DNA of 64,000 bases, from the NCBI GenBank assembly GCA_947502355.1, contig CANMZP010000004.1:62001-126000 (forward strand), in the 5' to 3' direction. The notes beneath the pieces were generated by a model. The model did no database searches and had not been told where the DNA came from. It was given only the letters and a program-made list of their open reading frames with translations. Both the position numbers and the translations under genes were made by a program. Source of the DNA: an uncultured Thalassotalea sp. Lineage in GTDB: Bacteria > Pseudomonadota > Gammaproteobacteria > Enterobacterales > Alteromonadaceae. Shown here piece by piece: positions 1-10,244 of the stretch (its first letter is position 1; each line of letters starts with the position of its first letter).

Positions 1-1
1 T

Positions 2-1059
2 AATAAAACCAGTGAATTTGGTCTGTTTTGGTTAAGAGATCACAGTACGGATGCACGAGTCTTAATGTCAGTACCTTGCAGCGCGATGTCGAAACATTTG
101 CCTTACCCGATTTTCCACAAGCTGAACGTGTTACCCACCTAACTGACGGCAAAACATTGCAGATCCAATGGCTTAGCGATGGCGTGGTAAGCGAATTTGA
201 CGTTAATTTCCTTTATCGCATGGCTTTTAACCCATCTCACGAGCCTGCTTATCAACTTTGGGCAAAGGATTTGCAAGACAATGTCCCTGACTTTGATTTT
301 AATGAAGTGACAAAATCTGATGCCAGTTTTTTACCCGTTCTTGATGCCATTGAAACGTTTGGTGTGGTTACCTTTTTTGGCATGCCAAATGACATGCAAG
401 CCACCAAAAAACTGTTAGAACAAGTTGGGTATATTCGTGAAACCGTATTTGGTGGTTTATGGGATTTTTCCAATAATGAAGCACACAGTGACAGTGCTTA
501 TACCAGCGTTGGTATTGGCTTACATACTGATGGAACCTACACCATAGACCCACCGGGCCTACAATTATTGCAGTGTTTGGCATTTGATGGTGAAGGCGCG
601 TTTAATCTGTTTGCCGATGGCTTTAAGATAGCACAAACAATAAAAGCAGAAGACCCAGAAGGCTATCAGGTATTGCAACAAATAAAAGTTCCTGCTCATT
701 ATCTTGAACCGGGTATTCAATTAAGAGCTGAGCATGCCGTGGTTCGTGAAAATAGCCAAGGGCAGTTTGAGCAAATTTGTTTTAATAACTATGATCGCAG
801 CCCATTTATGCTAACGGCAAAAGAGCAGCAGGCCTTTTATCGTGCTTATGGGCGATTTCAGCAATTAATTAATGATCCCGATAATCAAATCCGTTTCCAG
901 TTACAGCCGGGCAAAGCCGTTTGGTTTGATAATTGGCGTGTATTACATGCTCGTACCGCCTTTAGTGGCTTTCGTCATTTAGCGGGGGGCTACACCAACC
1001 GTGAAGATTACATCAGTAAGTTGTTAACCCTTCGAGGTCAAACACCTTGGCAGGCATAA
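2..1059 (+). CDS. Gamma-butyrobetaine dioxygenase-like Fe(II)/2-oxoglutarate oxygenase, apparently frameshifted
   Basis: TauD/BBOX-type oxygenase; the family hydroxylates gamma-butyrobetaine to carnitine or a related trimethylamine substrate. The catalytic domain holds the iron-binding HxD (LHTDGTY) and the distal His in VLHARTAF. The main frame is open from 28 (a TTG with no clear ribosome site) to 1059. The family's conserved N-terminal stretch FGLFWLRDHSTDAR lies in another frame at bases 17-58, and the two read continuously (…DAR-SLNVSTLQRD…) if one base is missing near 57-58. The gene is therefore either disrupted or carries a sequencing error, and its 5' end lies outside the window. An aldehyde dehydrogenase follows after 29 nt. 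Family assignment is firm; substrate is inference. Confidence 0.8.
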
Positions 1060-1088
1060 GCAACTTATGTCGTGATAGAGAGGTCGTC

Positions 1089-2516
1089 ATGTACCCAAAG
1101 CAACAGTTTTACATCAACGGCCAATGGCTGGCTGCAGCAAATTTGAACGACACGATTCAAATAAAAAATCCGGCTAACGGTAAGCTCATCGCGTGTACGC
1201 CAAGTGCTACTGAACAAGATGTTGATGCGGCAATCGCGGCTGCTAGAAAAGCGTTTCCGGCTTGGTCTGCGACCACTGCAGAGCAACGAAAGCTGTTTAT
1301 TATTGCCATTGCCGATGAAATGCAAAACCGACGTGACGATTTGGCTCAAGCCATCACCGATACCATGGGCTGCCCTATTGAGCACAGTATACAGGTTCAG
1401 GTACAGGACTCGATTGATGCGTTTCGCGAATTTGCCGACATGGTAGGTTTTGTCGATGAAACCGAGCAACAACAAAATATGACCCAATACAAAGTCGCCA
1501 TTGGTGTTTGTGTATTGATTAATCCTTGGAATTATCCGTTGTCACAATTGGTCGGCAAGCTTGGTCCGGCCATGGCAACAGGTTGCACGGTGGTGGTGAA
1601 ACCGGCAGAACAAACACCCGTGCAGGATTATATTATGGCGGAGATATTCGCCAAAGTGGGTGTCCCCGCCGGTGTGTTTAATCTTATTACAGGGTATGGC
1701 CACAAAATAGGGGCGCATTTATGTGCTCACCCTGAGGTTGATATGGTGTCATTTACTGGCTCTACTGCGGCGGGTGTTAGCGTTGCAAAAGCAGCGGCAC
1801 CAACCATCAAACGCGTTTGTCAGGAGCTAGGCGGTAAATCGGCGATGATCATTACCGAAGATGCCGATTTGCAAGCAGCCGTGACCTACGGTGTTGAAGA
1901 TGTCATGTTCAATTGTGGTCAAACCTGCAGTGCGTTAACACGAATGTTCGTTCCGAGCAGTTGTTATCAAGAAGCCATTGGAATTGCCAAATCAGCTGCA
2001 GAGCAACATATTGTTGGCAACCCTTTAGACCCAAATTCAACCATGGGGCCATTAAGCTCTGCTGAACAACAGCAACGTGTTATTGACTACATTAACATTG
2101 GCATTAATGAAGGGGCTAAATTAGTCACTGGGGGCACAGAATTAGCGGATGAATTAAAGTCGGGTGCTTATGTTAGGCCAACCATATTTGCCGATGTTAA
2201 ACATGATATGCGTATTGCCCAGCAAGAAATTTTTGGGCCGGTACTTTGTATGATTGCCTATGCCGATGAGCAGCAAGCCATTGAGATGGCCAATGATTCA
2301 ATCTATGGTTTAGCGTCGGCGGTTTACGCAAAAGATACCCCTTCGGCCCTTAAGATTGCCCGGCAACTTCGCGCCGGACAGTGTTATATTCAAGGTGGAT
2401 ATTTTAATACCCTTGGCCCATTTGGCGGCTTTAAGCAATCGGGCAATGGTCGTGAGTGGGGCCGTGAGGGATTGAAGGAGTATGTTGAGTTACAGGCGGT
2501 CTTTACCCCTGAATAA
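1089..2516 (+). CDS. NAD(P)-dependent aldehyde dehydrogenase
   Basis: Oxidises an aldehyde to its carboxylate. It has the full ALDH fold at the usual length (475 aa): the PWNYP region of the Rossmann domain, the catalytic base Glu246 in CQELGGKS, the nucleophile Cys280 in NCGQTCSAL, and EIFGPVL near the C-terminus. The ATG at 1089 follows GAGAGG and fits the family N-terminus (YINGQW); the same frame is open upstream to 1047 but overlaps the preceding gene. Placed directly behind the dioxygenase-like gene, it could supply 4-trimethylaminobutyrate from the corresponding aldehyde, the step before carnitine formation. That pairing is inference; a general role on other aldehydes is equally possible. 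Confidence 0.9.
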   Translation: MYPKQQFYINGQWLAAANLNDTIQIKNPANGKLIACTPSATEQDVDAAIAAARKAFPAWSATTAEQRKLFIIAIADEMQNRRDDLAQAITDTMGCPIEHSIQVQVQDSIDAFREFADMVGFVDETEQQQNMTQYKVAIGVCVLINPWNYPLSQLVGKLGPAMATGCTVVVKPAEQTPVQDYIMAEIFAKVGVPAGVFNLITGYGHKIGAHLCAHPEVDMVSFTGSTAAGVSVAKAAAPTIKRVCQELGGKSAMIITEDADLQAAVTYGVEDVMFNCGQTCSALTRMFVPSSCYQEAIGIAKSAAEQHIVGNPLDPNSTMGPLSSAEQQQRVIDYINIGINEGAKLVTGGTELADELKSGAYVRPTIFADVKHDMRIAQQEIFGPVLCMIAYADEQQAIEMANDSIYGLASAVYAKDTPSALKIARQLRAGQCYIQGGYFNTLGPFGGFKQSGNGREWGREGLKEYVELQAVFTPE

Positions 2517-2544
2517 TCAGCACCCTACGGACTTAGTGCCTGGC

Positions 2545-4551
2545 TCAGGCGCAATGATTCACATCATTGTCGCTGATCCCTTGCGAAGAGGGGCGACCAA
2601 TGAAGAACCCCTGTCCATAATCACACCCTGAGGAGATGGCCATTTGCAGATTCTGCTCAGACTCCAACCCTTCAGCGACCAGTTTAAACGAAAAGGTTTG
2701 GCCTAAGGTGCTTAATGATTTCGCCAAGGCCATGTTTTTATCATTGTTATGTAATGAACGCACAAAGCTTTGGTCTAACTTAATGATTTCAAATGGGTAG
2801 TTTTGAATGTAGTTCAGTGAAGATAACCCGGAGCCATAGCCGTCTAGGGCAAATTTCACCCCGGTATTTTTAAGCATTTTTAAATGTTGTAGAGCGCGAT
2901 TGGGGTGTTGATTTAAATCATTTTCACTAAATTCAATGATCAACTGTTTGGATTGAGCAAAGGCCTGCAAAATGCAGGTCCCCAATTGTCTGGTTTGTTT
3001 CGGGTTAGATAAGTGCTTACCGGATAAATTGACGCTAATAAACATATCTTGCGTACACGCTTCGGCTTGCCAATTCTCAATTTGTTTCCCCACTTGGCTA
3101 AGCAACCAGTATTCAATATTAATGATTAACCCCGTTTCCACTGCCATCTCTAAAAAGTCGTTAGGGGCCAGTAATCCCCGGGTTGGATGTTGCCATCTTA
3201 GTAAGGCTTCAAAACCAACCGTTTTTAGGGTGTTTAAATCGGCGATGCGCTGATAATGAATCACAAACTCATTATTTTGCATGGCTTTGCGAAGGTCTTG
3301 CTCTAGAGTGAGGTTGGCCAGTAATTCGGCCCGCATGCTGTCATCAAAAAACACTAACCTGCCTCGGCCAATGGCTTTCGCCTGATACATGGCGGCATCG
3401 GCATCACGCAATATTTCGGTGGCATTTTGGTAATTATTACCACAAATGGTGATGCCAATACTGGCGCTTGAGTACAGCTCCTGCCCATCGATTAAAAACG
3501 GCTTTTGAATGCTTTCAATGATACGCAGGGCAATATCTTCGGCATCATCATTATGCGCCAAAGTATCAAGTAAAATGACAAACTCATCGCCCCCTAAACG
3601 AGCCAAAATATCGTTGCCACGAATACATTCTGCAATGCGAGCCGATATTTGAATGAGCAACTGATCGCCAACATGATGCCCCAATGAATCGTTAATGACT
3701 TTAAAGCGATCAAGGTCGATAAAAAGCACAGCAAAGCGATGATTTCTATGTCGTTTTAAATGCTTTAATGAATGCTCTAAGCGTTCCGTAAACATAGAAC
3801 GATTTGGCAACTTGGTTAAAGTGTCATGGTGTGCGGCAAAATACAGTTTCTGCTCCACTTGCCTTCGTGCTGCAACTTGTTCACGCAGTTGTTGATTACT
3901 TTGTTGTAGGTCTTTGGTACGGGCAAATATTACTTCTTCAATATCCGCACTTTGTAGTTTTAATTGGGTGCTGGCACAAGTCCGATGCAGTGAGGAAGAG
4001 ATAAGCTGGCTGATCAATTGAATAAGCTCTAAATCAATTTCGAGATTGTTACTTAAACTGACAAAGCCCTTAATACCAACCAAACCAATATTAACCCCTT
4101 CAATGATGAGGGGCGATGCCAGCCAGGTTTCATTAACCATGGGTTTTCCTTCCCGATTTGGGAAAGGGCGATGGCTAATGGTGTTTTCGAGCTCCAGTAT
4201 CGATATTTGTTTATTATCGATAAGAACGGGTTTGCCAATGGCGCTGATAAACTGCACCAGATCTTTAGGCAGTTGTCGGTCTATAGGCGCATAGTTAAGT
4301 TGATCTACATAATAGTGGGCAGCATGAAAGTCATCCGGCTGACAGAATATTTGAATATATAAATTATCGGCAGGAAAATAGCGCTGAATGATGTGCTGTA
4401 ACTGGATGAAAAAACAGCTCAAGTCATCAACAGTGCTGGTTAGTTGGGCAAGGCGCAATAATCCAGTTTGGATTTTTTTAGTCTGCCTATAGCGTTTTAG
4501 CAATGTTTTTAACTTAAATGTATGATCAGTTAATTTGGTTGGTTCAATCAA
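2545..4551 (-). CDS. GAF-GGDEF-EAL cyclic-di-GMP protein with a degenerate EAL motif
   Basis: Cytoplasmic c-di-GMP signalling protein of 668 aa with no membrane segment. Order: GAF-like sensor (about 25-190), a helical linker (195-235), GGDEF (236-400) and EAL (410-660). The cyclase signature RLGGDEF is intact and an RxxD inhibitory site (RGND) sits five residues before it, so cyclase activity under product inhibition is plausible. In the EAL domain the EAL glutamate, the Asn in SVNLSG, the Lys in IIKLDQSF and the late Glu in VAEGLES are present, but the metal-binding DDFGTG motif reads DGYGSG: the second Asp is Gly. Phosphodiesterase activity may be lost or reduced. It converges on the aldehyde dehydrogenase with a 28-nt gap. 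Confidence 0.92.
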   Translation of the reverse strand: MIEPTKLTDHTFKLKTLLKRYRQTKKIQTGLLRLAQLTSTVDDLSCFFIQLQHIIQRYFPADNLYIQIFCQPDDFHAAHYYVDQLNYAPIDRQLPKDLVQFISAIGKPVLIDNKQISILELENTISHRPFPNREGKPMVNETWLASPLIIEGVNIGLVGIKGFVSLSNNLEIDLELIQLISQLISSSLHRTCASTQLKLQSADIEEVIFARTKDLQQSNQQLREQVAARRQVEQKLYFAAHHDTLTKLPNRSMFTERLEHSLKHLKRHRNHRFAVLFIDLDRFKVINDSLGHHVGDQLLIQISARIAECIRGNDILARLGGDEFVILLDTLAHNDDAEDIALRIIESIQKPFLIDGQELYSSASIGITICGNNYQNATEILRDADAAMYQAKAIGRGRLVFFDDSMRAELLANLTLEQDLRKAMQNNEFVIHYQRIADLNTLKTVGFEALLRWQHPTRGLLAPNDFLEMAVETGLIINIEYWLLSQVGKQIENWQAEACTQDMFISVNLSGKHLSNPKQTRQLGTCILQAFAQSKQLIIEFSENDLNQHPNRALQHLKMLKNTGVKFALDGYGSGLSSLNYIQNYPFEIIKLDQSFVRSLHNNDKNMALAKSLSTLGQTFSFKLVAEGLESEQNLQMAISSGCDYGQGFFIGRPSSQGISDNDVNHCA

Positions 4552-4949
4552 ACGTCAGTCCCCACGAGCCTGTCCTTATGCCTACAAACTTGATCACTCG
4601 TTCCGTGCGATCGATTTTTATTAGTTAACTTGTGTCGGTCAAATAAGTGTAGCAGTAACTTTATGTTTAGCACATTTTGTATGAATTGCTTTAATAACCT
4701 GCATTCATGTAGGAATATCGGCATTAAATTTACTTACAGCATCCATGCCTTCAGCCCTATGGGCTGATGCGCAAAGTTAAATGGTTTCATACAATTTAAT
4801 TAAGCCGTTAGAGGGCTTCATCTACATCCCCTAGTGGCAGGAATTAGTGGCAAGATTTAGATTTTTTATTAATGCTGCTCATTGTGCAGTTAATTAATGG
4901 GTTTGGCATTACAAACAGGCCGAGCAGGGGATAGGGAAATTTTAGGTAC
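4552..4949. other. Intergenic region between the GGDEF-EAL gene and the rpoH terminator
   Basis: About 400 bp without a credible gene. It must hold the promoter of the leftward GGDEF-EAL gene, but I see no convincing -35/-10 pair. A perfect 7-bp hairpin with a 3-nt loop (TCAGCCC/GGGCTGA, 4751-4767) is not followed by a T-run and has no assigned role. Confidence 0.5.
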
Positions 4950-4974
4950 AAAAAAGCAGGGATATACCCTGCTT
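4950..4974 (-). terminator. Rho-independent terminator of rpoH
   Basis: An 8-bp stem (AAGCAGGG/CCCTGCTT, 5-nt loop) lies 25 nt past the rpoH stop and is followed on the minus strand by a run of T. Confidence 0.85.
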
Positions 4975-4999
4975 AATGTGAATTTACTTGGTATGCAGA

Positions 5000-5869
5000 T
5001 TAGTACTCTGCAATACCGCCTTTAAGCTTAGTTAAGGCGTTTTTCTCAAGCTGTCTTACACGCTCAGCTGATATTTGATATTTATCGGCCAAGTCTTGCA
5101 GCGTTGCTTTGTCTTCAACTAACCAACGAGAACGAATGATGTCCTGAGAGCGTTCATCTAGGGCAACAATGGCATTGCTTAATTGGGTGTTAACATGGTT
5201 GTCCCAGTTATCACTTTCAACGGCTTGAGATAAATCTGAAGACGTATCTTCTAAATATTGAGCCGGTGCAAAGCTACCACCAGAACCGCCCGCATCGTCA
5301 TCGCCGTCGGTAAGGTCAAATGCCTGATCCGCGCTGCTCATACGAGACTCCATTTCAAGCACGTCTTTGGTTGACACACCTAATGTTTCGGCAACACCGT
5401 TAACTTCTTCATGGCTGAACCAGCCAAGACGTTTTTTGTTTTTACGAAGGTTGAAAAACAGTTTACGCTGCGCTTTGGTTGTTGCAACTTTAACAATACG
5501 CCAGTTTTTCAATACAAATTCATGAATTTCCGCTTTTATCCAGTGTACCGCAAACGATACCAATCGCACGCCTACTTCTGGGTTAAAACGTTTAACAGCC
5601 TTCATCAGGCCAACGTTACCTTCTTGGATTAAATCGGCTTGTGGTAGACCGTAACCCGAGTAACCTTTGGCAATATGGATCACGAAGCGTAGGTGCGACA
5701 TGATTAAGCCTTGTGCCGCACTTAAGTCGTTTTCATTATGTAAGCGTGATGCTAGGTCATATTCCTGGTCTGCTGTGAGCACCGGGATGCTGTAAGCAGA
5801 TTGAACATAAGACTCAATGCTGCCACTTTGTGGGACAGTTAAAGCCATAGATTGCATGATCTTACTCAT
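5000..5869 (-). CDS. rpoH: RNA polymerase sigma-32 (heat-shock) factor RpoH
   Basis: Alternative sigma factor directing transcription of heat-shock genes. At 289 aa it has the usual length. Region 2 contains the core-binding and -10 recognition segment ([24 protein letters not shown]). The RpoH box QRKLFFNLR, which marks this family and is linked to chaperone-dependent control, is intact, and region 4.2 ([17 protein letters not shown]) closes the protein. The start at 5869 is preceded by GAGAGG. The gene lies downstream of ftsYEX in the conserved order, separated by 251 bp that include a TATAAT-like hexamer on the minus strand (5996-6001), so it probably has its own promoter. A Gly/Asp-rich insertion (about residues 187-205) separates regions 3 and 4. 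Confidence 0.98.
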   Translation of the reverse strand: MSKIMQSMALTVPQSGSIESYVQSAYSIPVLTADQEYDLASRLHNENDLSAAQGLIMSHLRFVIHIAKGYSGYGLPQADLIQEGNVGLMKAVKRFNPEVGVRLVSFAVHWIKAEIHEFVLKNWRIVKVATTKAQRKLFFNLRKNKKRLGWFSHEEVNGVAETLGVSTKDVLEMESRMSSADQAFDLTDGDDDAGGSGGSFAPAQYLEDTSSDLSQAVESDNWDNHVNTQLSNAIVALDERSQDIIRSRWLVEDKATLQDLADKYQISAERVRQLEKNALTKLKGGIAEY

Positions 5870-6120
5870 TTAAAAACCTCTCAAATCGAAACTAACTCAG
5901 AGTAATGATAACGGAAAAAATTACTCTTAATCCCCGATACTAACATAGCGCATTTAAGATCGCTAATAGAAAAAATCAGGGAAATAGATTAAAAAATTAT
6001 AATCACCTAAGCGGTGAAATTTTACTCTGCTAACTGTTTGATTATCTGTCTTATATAGAGTTCAATGAAAATTATGACAAATTGTTAATGATTCAGCTAT
6101 GTTGGCTTTTTAGTTGGCTT

Positions 6121-7095
6121 TTAAGCATCCGGTTCGATATCGCGGATGTGTTTTTTAACCGACATGTAACTACCTATTAGACCAAGGGATATGGCAACGA
6201 TTATCAAGGTGCCGATTTCGCCGCCATCCAGACCAGATAGAGCAAAATTACTTTGATAAAGTTGGGCCAAATCGATGATCGCATAGTCAAGATAGCTAGT
6301 CAGTATGAGTACCGTCAGCGCCGCTAATAAGCCACCGAATATCCCATACCACATGCCGGTATATAGGAAAGGGCGCTGGATAAACGCATCGGTTGCACCA
6401 ACCATTTTCATCACCGCAATGGCATCTTTTTGATTTAAAATCGCCATGCGAATGGTATTGCCGATAATTAAGGTGACTGACAAACTCAATAAAATGGCCA
6501 ACGCGGCGACAATATCTTGGATTAAATACATAATGCTTTGCAATCGGGTTAGCCATTCTAGGTCTAACTTACCTTGCTGTACTTCACGTTCTGATTCTAT
6601 CTTCTCGAGCAGGGCTTTAGCTGCCGTCGGTTGACTGTGGCGCTGGGTTGGGGTGACTAAAATGGTGGCGGGCAATGGGTTATCGTCTAAATAAGCCAAA
6701 GAATCACCAAAACCACTTAATTGCGTAAATTCGGCTAACGCACTATCGGCAGAAATATACACCACGCTTTTTACTTCCGGGTAAAGCTGAATGCGTTTTA
6801 CCAGATTTTGCGCATTTTTATTGGAAGTACTGAGTTTTAAAAACACACTGATTTGTGCAGCAGAGTCCCATTGCGTACTGATTTGCTTGGCGTTTTTACT
6901 AAACACTTGCAAAGTGGCGGGTAATGCTAGGCTAATGCCCAACACCAAAACCGTCATAATAGAAGCCATTGGGGTACGCCATAAATCGCCCAAACTTCCA
7001 ATGGCTTGTTGTAAGTGACGAACTGGCAAACTCAATAAAAAGGCTAATGAGAAGCTGTTTTTAGGGCGCATCTTGATGGGGTTTACTTTTGCCAT
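6121..7095 (-). CDS. ftsX: Cell division protein FtsX
   Basis: Integral inner-membrane partner of the FtsE ATPase; together they link the divisome to activation of periplasmic amidases. 324 aa: a cytoplasmic N-terminus, TM1 at about 44-63, a periplasmic domain (to about 185), then three C-terminal membrane segments with the conserved [20 protein letters not shown] region of the permease fold. Its start overlaps the end of ftsE by 13 nt, indicating translational coupling, as in the ftsYEX operon of other Gammaproteobacteria. Confidence 0.97.
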   Translation of the reverse strand: MAKVNPIKMRPKNSFSLAFLLSLPVRHLQQAIGSLGDLWRTPMASIMTVLVLGISLALPATLQVFSKNAKQISTQWDSAAQISVFLKLSTSNKNAQNLVKRIQLYPEVKSVVYISADSALAEFTQLSGFGDSLAYLDDNPLPATILVTPTQRHSQPTAAKALLEKIESEREVQQGKLDLEWLTRLQSIMYLIQDIVAALAILLSLSVTLIIGNTIRMAILNQKDAIAVMKMVGATDAFIQRPFLYTGMWYGIFGGLLAALTVLILTSYLDYAIIDLAQLYQSNFALSGLDGGEIGTLIIVAISLGLIGSYMSVKKHIRDIEPDA

Positions 7096-7781
7096 TGCTC
7101 ATCCTCCTGCGCCATGTCGGCTAAGCCATCGGTGATCATATTGCCTTGTTTAAGCGTTAAGGTGCGATATTTCATCCGTGCAATTAACCCCAGATCATGG
7201 GTGGCAATTAACACACACACACCGGCAGCGTTAAATTCTTCAAATAAACGAATAATATCTAATGATAATTTCGGATCTAGGTTACCGGTTGGTTCATCGG
7301 CAAGAATGATAGGGGGTTTGTTTACAATGGCGCGAGCAATGCCAACACGCTGTTGTTCACCACCAGAGAGCATATAGGGGTAGCATTTGATTTTACTGCG
7401 TAAACCGACTTTATCAAGCGCCGCATCAACCCGTTTATTGATCTCTTTTTGGCTGATACCTTCAATAATTAGCGGCAAAGCGATGTTGTCGAAAATGGTA
7501 CGATCGGCCAGTAAATTATGATTTTGAAAGATCATGCCTATATTGCGCCGCACATAAGGAATGTGTCTGTATGCAATGTTAGATATATCGGTATTATGAA
7601 TGAAAATTTCGCCAGAATTGGGCTTTTCCATCGCACTGATAAGCTTTAACAGCGTACTTTTACCTGCACCCGAATGGCCAGTTAAAAATGCCATCTCGCC
7701 ACTTTCAAGAGTAAAGTTTATATTCTTAAGGGCATGAAATCCGCCAGGGTATGTTTTATTTACGTGTTTAAAGCTAATCAT
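7083..7781 (-). CDS. ftsE: Cell division ATP-binding protein FtsE
   Basis: ABC-type ATPase that pairs with FtsX. Walker A is GHSGAGKST, the signature [14 protein letters not shown], Walker [13 protein letters not shown], and the switch His is in ATHD. I chose the ATG at 7781 ([14 protein letters not shown]) because it matches the family N-terminus; the open frame extends ten codons further to a TTG, and neither start has a strong ribosome site. It lies 79 nt behind ftsY and overlaps ftsX. Length (232 aa) is near the typical 222. Confidence 0.97.
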   Translation of the reverse strand: MISFKHVNKTYPGGFHALKNINFTLESGEMAFLTGHSGAGKSTLLKLISAMEKPNSGEIFIHNTDISNIAYRHIPYVRRNIGMIFQNHNLLADRTIFDNIALPLIIEGISQKEINKRVDAALDKVGLRSKIKCYPYMLSGGEQQRVGIARAIVNKPPIILADEPTGNLDPKLSLDIIRLFEEFNAAGVCVLIATHDLGLIARMKYRTLTLKQGNMITDGLADMAQEDEQWQK

Positions 7782-7860
7782 TGGGCTATTCGTTATTATT
7801 TTTAATACCAATTAAATATTTTTGTTTTTAAGGGAAGCCCTATGGCTTGCCCCTTATAGG

Positions 7861-9183
7861 CTATTTTTCGTTATCAAATAAGGCATTAATAAAATCTGTG
7901 CCATTAAATGGGCGCAAATCATCGATGCCTTCACCAACGCCTAAATAGCGAATGGGTAAATTAAATTTATCGGCCAAGGCAAATACCACACCACCTTTGG
8001 CTGTGCCATCTAGTTTGGTGACGTTAATGGCAGTAAGGCCAACCGCGTCATTAAATAACTGGGTTTGGCTTAACGCATTTTGGCCGGTACCCGCATCAAT
8101 GGTTAGCATCACTTCATGTGGTGCATCCGCATCGACCTTTTTCATTACCCGAACCACTTTTTTCAGCTCTTCCATAAGATGCGCTTTGTTTTGCAAGCGA
8201 CCTGCAGTATCGGCGATAAGAATATCAGCACCCTTGCTTTTCGCTGAGCTTACCGCGTCAAAAATAACCGAGGCGCTGTCTGCACCTGTATGCTGAGCAA
8301 TGACGGGAATGTCGTTACGCTCACCCCAAACTTGCAGTTGCTCTACGGCCGCTGCTCGGAAAGTATCACCTGCTGCAAGCATAACGCTTTTGCCTTGTGC
8401 CTGAAATTGCTTGGCCAGTTTGCCAATGGTGGTGGTTTTACCCACACCATTAACACCAACCATAAGGATGACTTTTAAGCCTTCTGGTTCCGGTCTTGGT
8501 GTTGTGTCTACTTGATCTAATATGCTTTTAAGCTCGGCTTTTAATAGCTCGTATAAGGCTTCGGCATCCTTTAATTGTTTACGACTGGCGTGCTCGGTTA
8601 AGTTGTCGATGATTTTCATTGTTGTATCCACACCAACATCGGCTAAAAGAAGTTGGGTTTCCAACTCTTCAAACAATTCATCGTCAATCTTTTTGCCGCG
8701 AAATAGATCGGCAATGCCGCCACCTAGGTTTTGACGCGTTTTACTTAAGCCTTGCTTTAACCGGGTGAAAAAGCCCTGCTTTTGAGGCGCTTCGCTGTTT
8801 GTATCGTCAGCGGCCGTTTCTTCATCAACGTTTGATGCTATCGCTTGTGGCGAATTCGATTCTGTATTATCAGCGACAGTGTCGATTTCTTCTTTCTTAG
8901 CCGCGCCTGTATCCGTTGTTTTTGGTTCAGCCGTTGTTTCAGGTTCGGAAATTGTGTCTTCATTCTCTAAAGCTTCGGTTGCTGCATCAACCACAGAGGT
9001 AGGCTCGATTTCTGATGCTTGTTGTGTTTCATCAACACTAGCGTCACTATCTGGTGTGTCAGGGGCGGTAACAGGTGTATCTTCTACTTGAGTTTGCGTA
9101 GCTTTATCTTGTTGTTCCAGCTCGTTATCGTTTGGCTTTTCATTTTTCTTAAACCAGGAAAATAGACCTTTTTTCTTTGACAT
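7861..9183 (-). CDS. ftsY: Signal recognition particle receptor FtsY
   Basis: GTPase receptor that docks SRP-ribosome complexes at the inner membrane. The first ~130 residues form the acidic A domain (rich in Glu, Asp, Thr and Ala) typical of gammaproteobacterial FtsY, followed by the NG domain: helical N from about 150, then G1 GVNGVGKTTTIGK, G3 DTAGRLQNKAHL and G4 TKLDGTAKGG. The ATG at 9183 begins MSKKKGLFSWFKK, a basic amphipathic membrane-binding start. It is first in the ftsYEX operon and divergent from rsmD. Confidence 0.98.
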   Translation of the reverse strand: MSKKKGLFSWFKKNEKPNDNELEQQDKATQTQVEDTPVTAPDTPDSDASVDETQQASEIEPTSVVDAATEALENEDTISEPETTAEPKTTDTGAAKKEEIDTVADNTESNSPQAIASNVDEETAADDTNSEAPQKQGFFTRLKQGLSKTRQNLGGGIADLFRGKKIDDELFEELETQLLLADVGVDTTMKIIDNLTEHASRKQLKDAEALYELLKAELKSILDQVDTTPRPEPEGLKVILMVGVNGVGKTTTIGKLAKQFQAQGKSVMLAAGDTFRAAAVEQLQVWGERNDIPVIAQHTGADSASVIFDAVSSAKSKGADILIADTAGRLQNKAHLMEELKKVVRVMKKVDADAPHEVMLTIDAGTGQNALSQTQLFNDAVGLTAINVTKLDGTAKGGVVFALADKFNLPIRYLGVGEGIDDLRPFNGTDFINALFDNEK

Positions 9184-9329
9184 AATAATCGAATTCTAAT
9201 TAGTGATAGTTAATTTTAACCGATTTAGCCCAAAAGATATTGATCCATTGAGAAATCCGGCAACTAAAAAAGCAAAAAATGAATTTTACAGCGTATAATA
9301 CGTTATTAAAATCATTTAAGTAATAGGCT

Positions 9330-9917
9330 ATGGCAAAACATTCTAAAGCGAAAAACGCAAATCAACAAACCGGACAGGTGCGAATTATTGCAGGTAAACA
9401 TCGTGGACGTAAGTTGCCGGTATTAATGGCTGACGGCCTAAGGCCTACCACCGACCGGGTAAAAGAAACGGTTTTTAACTGGTTGATGCCTTATGTGGTG
9501 GGTGCCCGTTGTCTAGATTGTTTTGCCGGCTCGGGTAGTTTGGGGTTTGAAGCCGTTTCTCGTGGTGCCCAATCGTTAGACTTTTTTGAGTTAAATAAAA
9601 AAGCCAGCCAGCAGTTGCAAGCGAATATTACGTTATTAAAAGAATCCACGGTTAAGGTTTTTCAAGGCGACTGCCTGGCCCTGATTAAGCAGCAGATTGA
9701 GGCGTACGATTTGGTGTTTATCGACCCGCCATTTCGAAAAGGCTTGGTGAGCTCGGTGATTACGCAATTAACCGAACAACAATTGTTGAAAGACGATGCG
9801 GTTATTTATGTAGAAACTGAGGCGGAATTAGCGGATTTAGGCATACCTGCAAACTGGCAACTGCTTAAGGAAAAAGTTGCTGGTCAGGTGGCTTATCGCT
9901 TATACCAGTGCGGTTAA
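9330..9917 (+). CDS. rsmD: 16S rRNA (guanine966-N2)-methyltransferase RsmD
   Basis: Methylates G966 of 16S rRNA using S-adenosylmethionine. The SAM-binding motif is LDCFAGSGSLGFEA and the catalytic N-methyltransferase motif is DPPF (VFIDPPFRKG). 195 aa, normal length, with a basic N-terminus. It is divergent from ftsY, the standard gammaproteobacterial arrangement. A perfect TATAAT lies at 9294-9299, 30 nt before the ATG, and could be its -10 element, though no good -35 is seen at the right spacing. Confidence 0.96.
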   Translation: MAKHSKAKNANQQTGQVRIIAGKHRGRKLPVLMADGLRPTTDRVKETVFNWLMPYVVGARCLDCFAGSGSLGFEAVSRGAQSLDFFELNKKASQQLQANITLLKESTVKVFQGDCLALIKQQIEAYDLVFIDPPFRKGLVSSVITQLTEQQLLKDDAVIYVETEAELADLGIPANWQLLKEKVAGQVAYRLYQCG

Positions 9918-9928
9918 CCCTTTAACGA

Positions 9929-10144
9929 CTAACTATTTTGTAACCTGAAGCCTATTTTTAGGGTTACTTGGTAATGCGCCACTTTGCCATCGACTATGTG
10001 GCCCCGGGTCTCCAACACTTCAAACCAATTCATATTGTTAACGCTTTTGGCACACTCGCTTAGAGCGTTTTCAATGGCTTCTTCGATGCTGTTTGGTGAT
10101 GAACCAACCAATTCAATTTTTTTGTAGGTGTGATGATCCGACAT
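9929..10144 (-). CDS. Dodecin family flavin-binding protein
   Basis: A 71-aa protein matching the dodecin pattern: YKKIELVGSSPNSIEEAIENAL, the WFEVLETRGHI segment carrying the conserved Trp that stacks on the flavin, and a C-terminal VTLKIGFRL strand. Family members assemble into hollow dodecamers that sequester riboflavin/FMN or CoA. The ATG at 10144 is preceded by AGAGGAAT. It is encoded convergently to rsmD with only 11 nt between stops. Confidence 0.9.
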   Translation of the reverse strand: MSDHHTYKKIELVGSSPNSIEEAIENALSECAKSVNNMNWFEVLETRGHIVDGKVAHYQVTLKIGFRLQNS

Positions 10145-10244
10145 AGCGCATTCCTCTTTAACGATAAGACATTACTTATCTTAGTTGAATCTGCTTAATA
10201 TGCCTTTTTATCCTAGGGTTATTTAAGCCTTTTCCTTTACACCT

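Noticed and set aside
4751-4767. Perfect 7-bp hairpin upstream of the GGDEF-EAL gene
   Set aside because: No T-run, no repeat elsewhere in the window and no regulator match; could be chance.
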